A stretch of DNA of 64,000 nucleotides, taken from contig NZ_JAAXCU010000019.1 in assembly GCF_012911845.1 (NCBI RefSeq), forward strand, positions 1 through 64,000, given 5' to 3'. Of the stretch, positions 16,330 to 24,190 are shown piece by piece. How positions within the stretch are numbered: the stretch's first letter is position 1; each line of letters starts with the position of its first letter. Under the pieces are notes generated by a model. It was not told the origin of the DNA. It did not search any database and saw only the letters and a program-made list of their open reading frames with translations. Origin of the DNA: Bacillus sp. RO2. GTDB lineage: Bacteria > Bacillota > Bacilli > Bacillales > Bacillaceae_I. Position numbers and translations under genes: made by a program.

Positions 16330-18267
16330 ATGAAAAAAATAAAATATTTGATGGCGTTTTTATTTTTATCAATTGCCAGTATTTTTGTTGGTGAATTCTA
16401 TATTTACTATTTAGATAACTTTGAAGAGGATTTCTATCATACTGAATTCTACAAGCCTTTTGATAGTAGTAATGAGGAGATGACAGAAGAACTCCTGAAT
16501 GCCGCTGAAGAAAATGAGATTATGCTTTTTACAGTGGAAAGGAATGTCATCTCGACAATAAAGAGCGAGATGACCATTTACGGGGTGGAGTCAGTCAAAG
16601 AGGAGCTCGAGAACCGCGGAATTCAGTTTAGGAATAATCAAAGCCTTCTCTTAGGTGACATGAATGTCAGCTATAGGGACTTCTCCTCTTTTTACCACAA
16701 GGAAAGTGGGCATGTCTACTATCTAGAAGGTGAAAAAGAAAATATTGTTTTATTCAAGCAGCAGCTGGTCGATCAATACGGCGGAGGGTTCCCAAGAATG
16801 GGGGCATCAACCAATGCAGAAGGAATCGTATTTGTATTCTTTAGCATCTGCCTTCTGCTGATTCTATTCTTGAGTTATTATGAGATTCAATTATTGAAAA
16901 AAGAGTTTTCCGTTCGTGTGTTGATGGGAGCTGATAGTACAAGTCTGATAGGTAAGCTGGTTATGGCGGATCTATTGATCATCACGTTCCTCTACTTCAT
17001 CAGTTTCAGGCTGACGAGCGAGCTTCATCACTCTTTATTTCATGGTAATGTTCAAATCGCAGGATTGTGTCTTTTCTTGGTGTTCAACAGTTTATTATAT
17101 GCAATCCTGTGGAAGGGAAACTTCAGAAAGACACTCTCATCTGCTGGAGGAAAAAGTGTACTTGCAATCAACTATGGTTTAAAGATTGTCATGAGTGTCC
17201 TGTGTATCTTGTCCATTACCGCCATGGCTACATTTATTGACCAGGGGCTCAATTATTACAAGCAAAAAGGGCTCATTTCCACTTTTGAAGATTACTCTTA
17301 CGTTCAATTGAATTACCGGGATGTAAGTAAATTTGAGGAAAGTGCTGCAATCCGGGAGGAATTTCATGAGATATTTGCCGAAAAGTCTGCAGATATGACG
17401 AATCTTCAAGGGTCTGTGATAGGCCAGACGGACTTCAACTATCCTGTTCTACGAATAAATGAAGGTGCCCTTAAACAGCTACCTGAAGCTTTTATCAAGA
17501 ATTTAGAGGAGGATTTCGTCCACTTTTTGATTCCAGTTGATTTAAAGGACAGGAACGTTCCGATTGATGGAATTAAAGGTGTGTACAGTTTGTACGAACC
17601 TTCTCATCCACCATTTAAAATAACGTACTATGAGGATGATTTAAAGGTTCTTAGTGCAAAGGATATGTTTTATCCTTTCAAAACAAGGCTGGAATCTAAC
17701 CCGATTATGCTAGTAAACAGTGCTACATCTGCGGAGGATGTTAGTAATGAATATGCGCAAATCAGGACATATGTTGCCTATGACGTTATGTATAATATCA
17801 CAGACAAAGAGTACAAAAAGTTCCTTGCTGACAACGAAATGGAAGACGAGCTTGTAGTAAAGACCAATGTTAAGGATCTGTATGAGTACAATTGGAAAAT
17901 TATTGAACGCGGCATGTATATATCATTCATTCTTCTTGGATTGGTACTTGCAATGAACATATTTATTGTGGCAACGATTCTCAAGGTCGAATACACATTT
18001 AACGCGAAAGAGTTATTATTAATGAAAATATTCGGAAGATCTCTATTTGAGCGCAACAGAAAGATTATTATTCTATCCATAGGGACAAGCGTCATAAGCG
18101 CATTAATAGCGATTGTCATCAGCTTTTATATTAATACTTCTCTTACAGGCTACTTGATTATGGGCAGTGTCCTTATTATACTGCTGGATTGCATGATATT
18201 GTACATTAATATCACCCGTCTGGACCAAAAGAGCCTTGTAAAAGTTTTGAAAGGCGGGATTGTATGA
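16330..18267 (+). CDS. Bacteriocin-associated integral membrane protein (DUF1430-like)
   Basis: A 645-residue protein with one membrane segment at the N-terminus, a large extracytoplasmic domain, three or four segments near residues 155-310, a second external domain and three C-terminal segments (from about 530). Size and layout match the membrane protein always found with lactococcin 972-type bacteriocins (TIGR01654 type), a MacB/FtsX-like permease probably giving immunity or export. The stop overlaps the next gene, an ABC ATPase, by ATGA. Confidence 0.85.
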   Translation: MKKIKYLMAFLFLSIASIFVGEFYIYYLDNFEEDFYHTEFYKPFDSSNEEMTEELLNAAEENEIMLFTVERNVISTIKSEMTIYGVESVKEELENRGIQFRNNQSLLLGDMNVSYRDFSSFYHKESGHVYYLEGEKENIVLFKQQLVDQYGGGFPRMGASTNAEGIVFVFFSICLLLILFLSYYEIQLLKKEFSVRVLMGADSTSLIGKLVMADLLIITFLYFISFRLTSELHHSLFHGNVQIAGLCLFLVFNSLLYAILWKGNFRKTLSSAGGKSVLAINYGLKIVMSVLCILSITAMATFIDQGLNYYKQKGLISTFEDYSYVQLNYRDVSKFEESAAIREEFHEIFAEKSADMTNLQGSVIGQTDFNYPVLRINEGALKQLPEAFIKNLEEDFVHFLIPVDLKDRNVPIDGIKGVYSLYEPSHPPFKITYYEDDLKVLSAKDMFYPFKTRLESNPIMLVNSATSAEDVSNEYAQIRTYVAYDVMYNITDKEYKKFLADNEMEDELVVKTNVKDLYEYNWKIIERGMYISFILLGLVLAMNIFIVATILKVEYTFNAKELLLMKIFGRSLFERNRKIIILSIGTSVISALIAIVISFYINTSLTGYLIMGSVLIILLDCMILYINITRLDQKSLVKVLKGGIV

Positions 18268-18875
18268 TTCAAGTAAAGCAACTTACAAAAAGATTTGGCA
18301 GCCGCACCCTGTTTCATAACTTAACCTTTACCGTGGAGAAAGGTGAATTTGCCATCATATCTGGTAAAAGTGGGTGTGGAAAGACTACTTTATTAAACAT
18401 CATCGGGGGAATAGAAGAAGCAGACGAAGGAAGCGTATTGGTTAATGATATAGAAATAACCAAGAAGTTTGATAAAAAAAGCTATTACGGCGAAACGGTG
18501 TCTTTCATCTTTCAAAATTTTGCCCTGATTGAAAATAAAACCGTCAAACAAAATTTTGATATCATCGGTAAGAAAAACAGATCAGGTATTAGCTATGATG
18601 AGGCGCTTGCTAAGGTAGGTCTACCGGATAAATTAAACGAAAGAATATATACTCTTTCAGGTGGCGAGCAACAGCGCATTGCCCTAGCCAGAACCTACTT
18701 GAAAAAAGCTGATATAATTTTAGCTGATGAACCAACAGGTTCTTTGGACAGGGGGAATGCTAATCGAATTATGAACATTTTGAAGGATTTAAATGAAGAC
18801 GGAAAAACAGTTATCATCGTGACACATGACGAGATGATAAAAGAGCAAGCACCGAGATTAATTGAGATACGATAG
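18264..18875 (+). CDS. Bacteriocin ABC transporter ATP-binding protein
   Basis: A 203-residue ABC ATPase. Walker A is SGKSGCGKTT, the signature is TLSGGEQQ, Walker B is IILADEPTGSLD and the switch His is in IVTHDE. The short form matches the lactococcin 972-group ATPase (TIGR03608 type) and the MacB/LolD branch. It starts inside the stop of the DUF1430-like permease gene, so the two proteins form one transporter. It is the last gene of the bacteriocin operon. Confidence 0.93.
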   Translation: MIQVKQLTKRFGSRTLFHNLTFTVEKGEFAIISGKSGCGKTTLLNIIGGIEEADEGSVLVNDIEITKKFDKKSYYGETVSFIFQNFALIENKTVKQNFDIIGKKNRSGISYDEALAKVGLPDKLNERIYTLSGGEQQRIALARTYLKKADIILADEPTGSLDRGNANRIMNILKDLNEDGKTVIIVTHDEMIKEQAPRLIEIR

Positions 18876-18895
18876 CTGGTTATGGATAAAGAGAC

Positions 18896-18938
18896 AGATG
18901 CCTGTGCTCCTACTTAAGATTCATAGGCATCTTTTTTA
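18896..18938 (+). terminator. Terminator of bacteriocin operon
   Basis: AGATGCCT and AGGCATCT pair across a 21-base loop and are followed by TTTTTT. The rest of 18939-19110 shows nothing recognisable. Confidence 0.75.
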
Positions 18939-19109
18939 TATCTTTAACAGACGGAAACTGGACATTTGCTTTAATAGATTTCATAATTCCGTCTCTTTAA
19001 ATTAAATGTATTTTCCTATTTGGGTGGGCAAACTAACTCTCTTTCTTGCAGTCAGAGCTTTTGCCTAAATATTTCTTTCAGAATCACTATTCTCTAAAAT
19101 ATTTAAAAA

Positions 19110-19142
19110 CAAAAAACCTGCCTCCGCAATAGAAGTCAGGCC
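19110..19142 (-). terminator. Terminator of the Spo0M-like gene
   Basis: On the minus strand CCTGACTTC and GAGGCAGG form a stem followed by TTTTTTG. It overlaps the end of the gene. Confidence 0.65.
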
Positions 19143-19540
19143 TTAATTCTTTCAAGTTCAAGAACAACTATCTCATCATGATCCATGCTCTTCACATCAT
19201 CTTGAAAAATCAGTCGCGTGTGGAAACGATAGCTTATATGTTCAGTTGAAGGTTCTAATGGAATTGGAAGCTGATAGCAAAATGGATACTCTGCTTTATC
19301 ATTTGCATCCATGCTTTTGGACATGAGAATCGTCGTAACAGCATCCACTGTTTCAACTGTATCCCCTTGAAATTCCTTTACAAGGTCACATTCTAATCTT
19401 TTTATGTGTTGCCTAGCCCAACCGCCTTCAACGTAAAAGGTGCCAGTCACACTTTCACCAGGATTTAACTCCATATTATTCAAAACTAAATCTACATGGG
19501 GAGAACCTATATTTAAGTAGCTCATTACTTTTTTTATCAT
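19136..19540 (-). CDS. Short Spo0M-like (arrestin-fold) protein
   Basis: A 134-residue protein matching the N-terminal half of the sporulation-control protein Spo0M: start MIKKVMSYLNIGSPHVDLVL, then LNPGESVTGTFYVEGG and a beta-sandwich ending in FQDDVKSMDHDEIVVLELERI. Spo0M proteins usually have about 250 residues, so the second arrestin-like lobe is missing here. There is no recognisable remainder downstream, only the terminator, so it is a stable short form rather than a recent truncation. GGAGG precedes the ATG. Confidence 0.78.
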   Translation of the reverse strand: MIKKVMSYLNIGSPHVDLVLNNMELNPGESVTGTFYVEGGWARQHIKRLECDLVKEFQGDTVETVDAVTTILMSKSMDANDKAEYPFCYQLPIPLEPSTEHISYRFHTRLIFQDDVKSMDHDEIVVLELERIKA

Positions 19541-19663
19541 ATAACTTTAACCTCCGGAAAGAGTAATAACTTAATGTTCGTATATTTAAAGATACGAACA
19601 GCTAGAACAAAAGGTTTCACCTATTTTTTCTTATGTAAAAAATACATACCCATTTTACACAAT

Positions 19664-19697
19664 CAAAAGCCCTCATCCATACAAAGAATGAGGGCTT
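19664..19697 (-). terminator. Terminator of the permease gene
   Basis: AAGCCCTCAT and ATGAGGGCTTTT form a 10-bp stem on the minus strand, 9 bases after the permease stop. Confidence 0.8.
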
Positions 19698-19705
19698 CCA
19701 ATATA

Positions 19706-21136
19706 TCAAAATAACCAAAGTCCAACTAATGTCGCTACAATCAGTCCTATTATCACTGGCAAAAAGCTCCGTCTCACAAGCTCCATTACAGGAACCTTTG
19801 CAAAACCGGCAACAGCTACAAGGGAAGACCAGGCAATCAATGTTCCTCCGCCAACCCAGACAGAACCCATCTGTCCTATTGCTGCAAGTGTGGCAGCTTC
19901 CACTCCAACACTTTCACCAAGGGCTCCAGAAAGCGCTCCAACAAGAGGAAGTCCCGAGAAGCCAGAACCATCTAACCCTGTTATCATTCCGATCAGCAGT
20001 ATTACAAATCCTGCGATAAATGAACTTTCAGGGATATATGACTGACCGGCAAGTATGAGGTCAAACAGGAAGGAGGGTGTCTCCTCAGAAGGAGTGCCCA
20101 GGATTCTAGAAGCAAGTTCCCCACTACCAATAAAGAAGAATCCAGCAATCGGAATAACTGGCCCCATCGCCTTAAAGGCAAACAAGAAACCTTTGACCAT
20201 ATTGTCACTGACAGTTTGAAGGGAGGTACGGGCGTTAAGGAAGAATGACGCTCCAATTAATAGAATGAGCGAAGCCCCACCTATAAGGGCCGCGCCAGCT
20301 CCACCCTCTAGAGAAGGAATGACATCGGAAAACTTGGCCAGAACCATATAGATGATGATAGCCAGAAACGTTCCTGGAACTAAGACAGCAAACAGTGTGC
20401 TATATTTGCTTGTTGTCACAGGTCCGCTTTCTGTCACACCCTCCGTGTCACCACTCTGGTTATCTACATTGTTCCATTTTATTAAATGCTCATTTGCCGG
20501 TCGTACAATAAGCTTGCGTATAGAAATATAAGCAAGTGTGATAGCAACTGCTCCTGTAACAAGGGATAAGATGAAACCGCGATCGGCAACCGTAGCAATA
20601 TCCACAGTAGCAGCGGTGGCTGTTAAGGCTGGGGCAATTTGAATAATGTAGTCCGATGATAACGCCATGCCTTGACCGGCAAGGGAAATGGCGATTGCTG
20701 CCCCAATGGGTGGAAGCCCCGCTCTAATGGCAACAGGAATTAAGAGTGCACCCACAAGGGGTACCGCTGGAGTAGGCCAGAAAAATAGGGAAATCGCATA
20801 GGTAACAAACACAATGACCCAAAACGAGACATGCCCGTTTTTCATCACCCGCTGAAAAGGAGTAATCATTTGTTCATCAGTACCTAATGATTTAAGGGAA
20901 AGTAAAAGTGCCGTCATGATGGCAATAATCAGGAAGATATTAAAAAGCTCTCCTGCTGCAACCAAGCTGGCGTTAAATATGGTTTGAAGACCGAAAATGA
21001 ATGACCCACTGAAAATCCACCCCACTAAAAAAGTTACCAGGATGGCAGGAACCACTACATTTTTCCTGAACAACATTGTAACGATGATAATTAGTGTACC
21101 AAGTAAATACATCCAATGTGCTGCAGTCAATTCCAT
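19706..21136 (-). CDS. Membrane permease, probable ion/organic-acid transporter
   Basis: About 476 residues with roughly 12 membrane segments in two halves separated by a hydrophilic loop (~220-250, NNVDNQSGDTEGVTES). Repeated G/P-rich re-entrant motifs (FFWPTPAVPLVGALLIPVA; LDGSGFSGLPLVGALSGALG) resemble permeases of the ion-transporter superfamily (gluconate, dicarboxylate, Na/H antiporter groups). The exact family and substrate are not recognised. I chose ATG 21136 because GGAGGGGAG lies 11 bases upstream; a longer frame from 21172 would place that site inside the gene. It is divergent from an amidase gene, hinting at uptake of an amide substrate. Confidence 0.75.
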   Translation of the reverse strand: MELTAAHWMYLLGTLIIIVTMLFRKNVVVPAILVTFLVGWIFSGSFIFGLQTIFNASLVAAGELFNIFLIIAIMTALLLSLKSLGTDEQMITPFQRVMKNGHVSFWVIVFVTYAISLFFWPTPAVPLVGALLIPVAIRAGLPPIGAAIAISLAGQGMALSSDYIIQIAPALTATAATVDIATVADRGFILSLVTGAVAITLAYISIRKLIVRPANEHLIKWNNVDNQSGDTEGVTESGPVTTSKYSTLFAVLVPGTFLAIIIYMVLAKFSDVIPSLEGGAGAALIGGASLILLIGASFFLNARTSLQTVSDNMVKGFLFAFKAMGPVIPIAGFFFIGSGELASRILGTPSEETPSFLFDLILAGQSYIPESSFIAGFVILLIGMITGLDGSGFSGLPLVGALSGALGESVGVEAATLAAIGQMGSVWVGGGTLIAWSSLVAVAGFAKVPVMELVRRSFLPVIIGLIVATLVGLWLF

Positions 21137-21327
21137 CTGTACCAAACTCCCCTCCAAGGCGAACAAGCCCAAGATGTAAAATATAAATTTCTGTATGGTA
21201 GCCTATGTTAAAAGGTGGTCTTTGGTGAAGATCGTGAAAACTACATTATCAACATGGGATTTTTTTGATTACTAGACAGAGGTTTATTCACCTACATTGA
21301 GGAATAGAGTATAGAGAGGTGATAACG

Positions 21328-22830
21328 TTGAAGAGGGATGAATATAAAAAGTATGACGGACTAGGACTGGCAGAATTGGTGAAAAACAAGGAAGTCAAGC
21401 CTACTGAACTGTTAGAAATGGCGGTCAGTGAAATTGAGACACAAAATCCCCAGCTGAATGCGGTTATCCATACGATGTACGAACAGGCAAGGACTGCCGC
21501 GGGGAAGGCAGTTACAGGGCAGTTTGCAGGGGTTCCAATCTTATTAAAAGATATAGGTCAGGAAATAAAAGGTGAACCAAAAACGCTAGGATCTAAAGCT
21601 CTATACAAGTATAGGGCCAAGAAGGACTCTGAATATGTAAGTCGGCTCAGGAAAAGCGGCTTTCTGTTTTTAGGACAAACAAATGTCCCAGAGTTTGGCT
21701 TGATGGCAATAACAGAACCTGTTGTATACGGTCCTGCAAAAAATCCATGGAAACTAACTCATACTCCTGGAGGTTCAAGTGGCGGTTCGGCAGCAGCAGT
21801 GGCCTCAGGCATGGTTCCAATCGCAGGAGCAAATGATGGGGGAGGTTCCATTCGTATTCCTGCTGCATACTGTGGACTGTTTGGGATAAAACCTACAAGG
21901 GGAAGAACGCCGGTAGGTCCGCAGCTTGGTCGGTTCTGGCAGGGAGCGGCAGTTGAACATGTGTTGACCCGGACTGTAAGAGATAGCGCAGCAGCCTTGG
22001 ATGAATTAAAGGGAGCTGAAAAAGGAGCGGCATTTTCCATCCCAGATTATAATGGAAGTTTCTTGGATATCATTAAACAACCTATAGAGAAAAAGCTCCG
22101 TATTGCTTATTCTACTAAATCGCCAATTGGTACTGAAGTTCATCCTGACTGTGTAGAGGCAGTCACAAAAACGTTAAGATATCTAGAGTCAGAAGGTCAT
22201 AGTCTTGAAGAGAAAGATGCACCGATAGATGGGAAGAAAGTTGCAACAAGTTATCTTTCCCTCTACTTTGGAGAAGTTAGCGCGATGGTTTCTTCCCTAG
22301 AGGAGATACTTGGACGGAAAGCTACTTTAAATGATGTCGAACCTGCAACCTGGCTGCTTGCCCTCATTGGTAAATCCATGTCTGCGCAAGAATTCGTCCT
22401 CAATATGAGGGAATGGGATGTTGCAGCTTATGCTATGGAAGAATTTCATGAAACCTATGATTTATATATAACACCTGCGACTGCCTTTCCTCCCGCGAAA
22501 ATTGGAGATCATAAACTAAAGCCGCTTGAGAGTATTGCACTGCAAGTGACGGGGAAACTGGGATCTGCTGCAATCCTCAAGAAAATGGGTATCGTGGAAC
22601 AACTTGTACAAGAAAGCTTAAAAAGAGTTCCTTTTACGCAGCTTGCAAACTTGACTGGGCAGCCGGCTATGTCGTTACCTGTCCATGTGACAAAGGAGGG
22701 TCTCCCAGTTGGTGTCCAGTTTATGGCAGGGCGGGGGAAGGAAGACTTACTACTTCAAATGGCAAGGATGATAGAAGAAACAAAACTATGGATAGGGATG
22801 GAAGAGTTGCTTTCCACAGCTACCAAATAG
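21328..22830 (+). CDS. Amidase (amidase-signature family)
   Basis: About 500 residues with a complete Ser-cisSer-Lys triad: K74 (ILLKDIGQ), S150 (PGGSSGGSAA) and S174 (DGGGSIRIPA). The family hydrolyses amide bonds; substrates range from GatA-type transamidation to nylon oligomers, and this is not GatA because no gatC/gatB lie nearby. Start: TTG 21328, with AGAGGTGAT 5-7 bases upstream; a GTG at 21319 would sit inside that site. It is divergent from the permease gene, which may import its substrate. A terminator follows. Confidence 0.85.
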   Translation: MKRDEYKKYDGLGLAELVKNKEVKPTELLEMAVSEIETQNPQLNAVIHTMYEQARTAAGKAVTGQFAGVPILLKDIGQEIKGEPKTLGSKALYKYRAKKDSEYVSRLRKSGFLFLGQTNVPEFGLMAITEPVVYGPAKNPWKLTHTPGGSSGGSAAAVASGMVPIAGANDGGGSIRIPAAYCGLFGIKPTRGRTPVGPQLGRFWQGAAVEHVLTRTVRDSAAALDELKGAEKGAAFSIPDYNGSFLDIIKQPIEKKLRIAYSTKSPIGTEVHPDCVEAVTKTLRYLESEGHSLEEKDAPIDGKKVATSYLSLYFGEVSAMVSSLEEILGRKATLNDVEPATWLLALIGKSMSAQEFVLNMREWDVAAYAMEEFHETYDLYITPATAFPPAKIGDHKLKPLESIALQVTGKLGSAAILKKMGIVEQLVQESLKRVPFTQLANLTGQPAMSLPVHVTKEGLPVGVQFMAGRGKEDLLLQMARMIEETKLWIGMEELLSTATK

Positions 22831-22842
22831 GAAAAAAAGTTG

Positions 22843-22881
22843 GAGAACCCGTCTGAAATTTATATGGACGGGTTCTCTTTT
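22843..22881 (+). terminator. Amidase terminator
   Basis: GAGAACCCGTC and GACGGGTTCTC form a perfect 11-bp stem followed by TTTTAA. It may also end the convergent VWA gene. Confidence 0.85.
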
Positions 22882-22905
22882 AACTAGTTCTGTCTTACAA
22901 ATTAT

Positions 22906-23499
22906 CTAATTTTCCACTTGAATCCTTTTCTCTGAAACGATGTCACAGACGTTTTCATACATCATCTCCACACCTTTGTTGGTAGCTTCAAAGTTAAATG
23001 CTTGATTCTCCTGAATACCTAAGCTTTCCGCTTCCTTTGCAACGTCTATATTCGCTCCCATGAAGATGAACTGCCAACTGTATTTGTCTTCTTGGTGACG
23101 GATTAACTCTTTTACTCTAGGATACGTGAACTCTACGCTTGAATTTTCCATGCCGTCCGTGGTGATGACAAAGATTACATTACCAGGTCGTTCAATTTCC
23201 TCAATCCGAGACAAGCGGTTTCCTACATCTAGTATGGTTCTACCGATTGCGTCCAAAAGGGAAGTAGTGCCTCTAACGTGATAGTCTTCTCTTGTTAACG
23301 TAACATTCTTCGCATTCACACCGTTCCATAAAGTTTCCACTTCATCGTCGAATAGGACGGCGGTGACAAGGGTCTCTCCTTCATGTCTACATTGTCTTTC
23401 CAAGAATGCGTTAAACCCTCCAATTGTATCCTTTTCGAGGCCTCCCATTGACCCGCTTCTGTCCAATAGAAAAATAATCTCTGTTAAGTTTTTATTCAT
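22906..23499 (-). CDS. VWA-domain protein (TerY-like)
   Basis: About 197 residues, one von Willebrand factor A domain filling the protein. The MIDAS metal site is intact: D-x-S-x-S in FLLDRSGSMGG near the start, a Thr in RGTTSLLDA and an Asp in VITTDGMENS. Such single-domain proteins resemble TerY and act as metal-dependent protein scaffolds. The ATG at 23499 has GGAGG 9 bases upstream; ATG 23505 is too close. It is divergent from an HTH protein gene, the two starts being 86 bases apart, suggesting shared control. Confidence 0.85.
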   Translation of the reverse strand: MNKNLTEIIFLLDRSGSMGGLEKDTIGGFNAFLERQCRHEGETLVTAVLFDDEVETLWNGVNAKNVTLTREDYHVRGTTSLLDAIGRTILDVGNRLSRIEEIERPGNVIFVITTDGMENSSVEFTYPRVKELIRHQEDKYSWQFIFMGANIDVAKEAESLGIQENQAFNFEATNKGVEMMYENVCDIVSEKRIQVEN

Positions 23500-23584
23500 T
23501 TTCATCTTCCTCCTTCATGCTATAATAATAACTAACAATATCCATAAAATGGTCGCCTTCAAAGCGACATTTGGAGGTAGGGGA

Positions 23585-24088
23585 ATGATAGATAAAAAGT
23601 TTTTGGAGGAGCTCGAAGAATTTATTTGGCAGCATCAAATTCACGATGTACTTGAGGAATATGAATACAGCTGCTACAAAGAATCACCTATTCTTCATGA
23701 AAATAATGATGTATTTGAAATTGAAGAGTTCATAAAAAATAATAAGAAGCCCACGCTGCAACAGGTTTTGTTTCAGTATATGGACCGCAATGGGGGAACA
23801 GATGCGGAGATATATAAAAAAGCCGGTTTGGACCGAAAACACTTTTCTAAAATACGAACCAACCCAGAGTATCGCCCTAAAAAATCAACGATTGTGGCAT
23901 TGGCTTTTGCCTTGGGACTTAATGAAGAAGAAACAGAAGACCTGCTTGGTGCTGCAGGGTATTCTTTGTCGGGAAACGATATACCTGACCTCGTAGTCAA
24001 ATTCTTTCTAATGAAAGGAATTTATGACCTTGTAAGATTGAACGAAGCGGTTGATGATATGAAATTAAAGAGTATAAGAAGTATATAG
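23585..24088 (+). CDS. Helix-turn-helix (XRE-like) protein
   Basis: A 167-residue protein. Residues ~1-60 are acidic and unrecognised; ~65-135 form an XRE-type HTH (YKKAGLDRKHFSKIRTN, then KSTIVALAFALGLNEEETED). The end (FFLMKGIYDLVRLNEAV) is typical of Bacillus proteins encoded beside VWA genes. It may regulate the divergent VWA gene. The start ATG 23585 has GGAGGTAGGG just upstream; the frame stays open further upstream but over the VWA gene. Between the two genes lies a small hairpin, GTCGC-N7-GCGAC. Confidence 0.75.
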   Translation: MIDKKFLEELEEFIWQHQIHDVLEEYEYSCYKESPILHENNDVFEIEEFIKNNKKPTLQQVLFQYMDRNGGTDAEIYKKAGLDRKHFSKIRTNPEYRPKKSTIVALAFALGLNEEETEDLLGAAGYSLSGNDIPDLVVKFFLMKGIYDLVRLNEAVDDMKLKSIRSI

Positions 24089-24091
24089 TAA

Positions 24092-24135
24092 AGCGGAGAC
24101 ACAGCTTGCCAGACTAGGGGGCTGTGCTTCTTATT
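24092..24135 (+). terminator. Possible terminator after the HTH gene
   Basis: CACAGC and GCTGTG pair across a 16-base loop, followed by a weak T-rich tract. The stem is short, so this is a moderate call. Confidence 0.45.
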
Positions 24136-24190
24136 GTGTGTTACAATCTACTTTAGAAAGTCGAAATCCACCCTGAAAGGAGAACACCAC

